Shown here: positions 61,207 through 64,000 of the stretch, one piece after another
Position numbering within the stretch: position 1 is the stretch's first letter
Layout: the number at the start of each line of letters is the position of its first letter
Source: Dermacentor variabilis
Taxonomy: Eukaryota > Arthropoda > Arachnida > Ixodida > Ixodidae
DNA: 64,000 bases
Direction: 5' to 3'
NCBI RefSeq assembly: GCF_050947875.1
Contig: NC_134572.1
Span: 121,453,105-121,517,104, forward strand
Program-made: the position numbers and the translations under genes
Notes under the pieces: generated by a model
What the model was told of the DNA's origin: nothing
The model's input: only the letters and a program-made list of their open reading frames with translations
The model's database searches: none

Positions 61207-61377
61207 CATGTATGTATGTATGTATGTATGTATGTATGTATGTATGTATGTATGTATGTATGTATGTATGTATGTATGTATGTATGTATGTATGTATGTA
61301 TGTATGTATGTATGTATGTATGTATGTATGTATGTATGTATGTATGTATGTATGTATGTATGTATGTATGTATGTAT
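61207..61377. repeat. (TATG)n microsatellite
   Basis: About 43 uninterrupted tetranucleotide units. The open frames over it are artefacts of the repeat. 61378-62480 has no recognisable gene. Confidence 0.98.
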
Positions 61378-62482
61378 AACTGCCCAACAAAGCTATAGCT
61401 TTAAAAACCAGCAGATATAACATTGTTGGAGTATAAATTAAGCGTAGCTTGGGTGCGTTAGCGCAGCAGCAACCATAGCGGATGTCATATCCACAAGCTT
61501 GTCGCCTGTAGTTCATTGCTATCTGCTTCACGATGGATCGCGAGGACGAATGCTAATTATGACATTTGTCGATGGAAGAATTTTCATGAGAGGAGTATGC
61601 CCACAAATGTAGGGCGCATGTAATAGCACATTTAATCTTGAGGTCTCTAACTTGTCTCAGAGCGATACATTCATTGAGAAGGCATCGTCGCGAATGCGCA
61701 CGTATACAATGGCACATGCCAAGTTGTAAATACCCAGCTAATATACCCAGTGACCGAACTTGTCTGGTAAGCCAGAAAGCAGCAAGTTGTCTTTTCGGAA
61801 TCACACCCAATGGCCTACGTTGTCTACACGACAAGATCGCAGCCAGCACATTACTGGTGACCCAAGTTGTCTGTATATATATGCAGCGAGAAAAACCCTT
61901 GTGAAGAGGCAAGGAATGTTTAGCTATAGTATATCTCCCTAAAGAAGCGGGACTCAATCTTTACTCTGAAATAGATCAGTTGCGCCTCCAAACATCAACT
62001 ATTAGAGCATCATTCAAAACCTCATAAAGGTAGGCATGTCGTAAAGAGAGGCGAGTTCGGCAACAGTTACGTTAAAAAAAAAGGCGTAATACTCTTTTTA
62101 TAACGCTTGAGTTATTTCTTAAACAAGCTTCTGACGCACAGAAACGCCTGATTTCGTGTTGCTTTAACGTGTAGTGGTCATATCTACGTGTTTGGTTAAG
62201 CCGGTATAAAAGAATAAGGCCCAGTTTCCGTCAGAAATGAATGCTTAACCGGTCAATGGAACAACTGACTGCTTTGTGCTTAACACTTGCTAATTCTGTC
62301 ATAGCGAAAAGCAGAAGAGGACTGCGATGACGGTCCGTAGTTTAGCAAGATGTGGGCGAGAGGGACAAGGTTAAGATTTCGGGAAGGAAGAAAACGCCAA
62401 TGCGCGTAAGAAGTGAATGCAAGAGCATTAAATTCCAAGTTAAATCACTCAGAGAACATTACTATTACTATTATTAAAATCA

Positions 62483-62623
<141 letters not shown>

Positions 62624-63059
62624 GTTTTTGATGTCAGCCCCTTACAGCTTCAGACCAAGCTTACGCACTAAGGTGTTTACTCGTCATCTGTCAATCTCTT
62701 GAGCAGTTACCTTCTTGATAGAACATGTTAACGTCAATTATTAAACGTCTTCTTTTACAACGCAGCTGTTTATGCACACCCTGTGCCTTCGTTGTGAGAC
62801 TTCGCTAAAAAGGGCCCACGTGACCTAGCGGGAGAAAAATAGCACAAGCGGGGGAAAGGCGTTGGAGTGACCCCTCTCCCCCTGTGAGAATGCAATCATA
62901 TACCCAAATCGTTGCGGCCAACGAACAGTGCCCAGTGATTCAAACGCGATACTAGGAGTGCGTGGCTGTCGGCACTTCTTGCGGGTGCACGTCAATCAAT
63001 CGTCAAACCAATACAACCAATCGTTAAAACGATTGCAGCACCCGCATCTACAGTGGTGG

Positions 63060-63300
63060 GTCTTGCACCCAATATACGAAGCTTTGCATTAGTGATGTCG
63101 CGCCTTCCATCGCAGCTACAACTATGGAAAGACCACGAGTAATGCGTACTCCTGAGGAAGAAGCTGCCTACCGCGAGCGTCAGCGAAAGTTGGCTCGTGA
63201 ACGAGCTCGTCGTCGCTGACCCCGATCTGCGTGCTCGTGAAGGCTCCTAAAGCATGCTCACCACGCGAAGCACGCAAAAGCGAAAACGATGAGAAAGAAT
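63060..63300 (+). repeat. short-ORF repeat family, copy 2
   Basis: ATG at 63124 opens MERPRVMRTPEEEAAYRERQ, then RKLARERARRR and a stop. It is related to 14599-14793 on the minus strand, with shared CCATCGCAGC upstream. Strongly basic and helical. The continuation after the stop (AKHAKAKT-like) suggests a longer original protein. Confidence 0.6.
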
Positions 63301-63524
63301 GGCGAGACGAAAAATTTACAACATAGAACGCTTACGAAGTTTGATTACGTGGTGTAACACTCGGCGTAACTAACACCGCTTCGCTGTTCGACCATCTTGA
63401 CGGACTGGAAGGGGCGGTAATATTTTTTACATGACAACTAGCGGCGTCGCTAAAGGATGGCTATTATGACCACTCCTTATTTTACTTTTTATTGCTTTCT
63501 TTCTCCTATTCGGGATTCTTCATT

Positions 63525-63790
63525 CCTTCCATATGCCGATAATACCGATATTTAAATAAATCCATATTTTTGATGACGATCGCATACTGAAGTCTGACCT
63601 GTCTTCTTCTAAATGGTACAAAAATAATAACTTCCCTTTGAATGCTGCTAAAACCAGTCGCGACTTTCCCACCAACACCTCAAGCATTTCTTTATCTTTT
63701 TCTGTAGATCTTGTACCACAGCGCAAGCCTTGTGAGATCAGAGATTTCAGTGCACTTTTTTGATGCAGAGTTATATTTTTTGGCTCGCAC
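63525..63790 (+). pseudogene. old Jockey/CR1-type reverse transcriptase remnant
   Basis: ADN-TDI (63535 onward) stands where YADDTKI is expected. It is followed by DDDRILKSDLSSSKWYKNNN, FPLNAAKT and, after damage, CEIRDFSALFFDAELYF across a frameshift. The order ADD - helix - PLN..KT - EIRDLGVLFD is that of the RT palm-to-thumb region in Jockey and CR1 elements. Confidence 0.6.
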
Positions 63791-64000
63791 TAAACACTAT
63801 GCAATGCGCGAGATGCGCTCTCGTGGCTCTTCCGTCTATCTAGAAGATTCAGTTTTCCGATACATTTCTGCAAGTTGGGCATAAAAATCCAACCTTCTAA
63901 ACTAATATACCTGTCGATCGTCTGGAATTTCATTTCTAGATTAAACAATGACACTATGCATTCGACCCAGAAACCATTTATAAGCCTATATTATCACCGC

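Noticed and set aside
61122..61531. ORFs with MYVC or HTYI repeats
   Set aside because: They are translations of the (TATG)n tract, not genes.

Overview
This window looks like nuclear DNA from a hard tick (Ixodidae). There are no operons, rRNA or CRISPR. Two families of tRNA-headed SINEs are present, one matching what I remember of the tick SINE Ruka. RTE, CR1-like, I-group and Ty3/gypsy retroelements are nested in each other, and long microsatellites occur throughout. The species cannot be fixed from the sequence alone.

One host gene seems to run through the window on the plus strand. Four good exon candidates with consensus splice sites lie at 251-504, 5051-5175, 14236-14403 and 54703-54861 (terminal, with stop). 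Phases agree for 1-2 and for 3-4. Between 2 and 3 they do not (phase 2 to 0), so at least one exon is unseen. If exons 3 and 4 are joined, the intron between them is about 40.3 kb and holds almost all the mobile elements. I do not recognise the product with confidence.

Layout: 1-15.4 kb is host intron with SINEs, a decayed RTE tail, satellite-like repeats and foldbacks. At 16.0-21.2 kb is a structurally intact Ty3/gypsy element with identical 127-bp LTRs inside a (TA)n tract. At 25.27-30.94 kb is a near-complete I-group non-LTR retrotransposon with a 14-bp target-site duplication, two overlapping ORFs, one frameshift and two damaged catalytic motifs. At 33.0-38.5 kb is a second, decayed Ty3/gypsy element on the minus strand with about 158-bp LTRs and the same primer-binding-site core. 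At 39.9-42.4 kb is a minus-strand CR1-like element. At 44.1-49.9 kb is a nest of two RTE pieces, an I-group RNase H piece and a CR1-like insertion. At 50.7-51.9 kb are a THAP-domain remnant, an I-group 3' end and an RTE 5' fragment. At 57.4-60.8 kb are a CpG-rich block, an unclassified open region and a third RTE copy. At 61-64 kb are microsatellites, a repeated short-ORF family and a Jockey/CR1-type RT remnant.

The retroelements encode complete copying machineries: Gag plus protease, RT, RNase H and integrase for gypsy; nucleic-acid-binding ORF1 plus endonuclease, RT and RNase H for the I element. The SINEs encode nothing and depend on LINE enzymes. No cellular pathway or defence system is visible.
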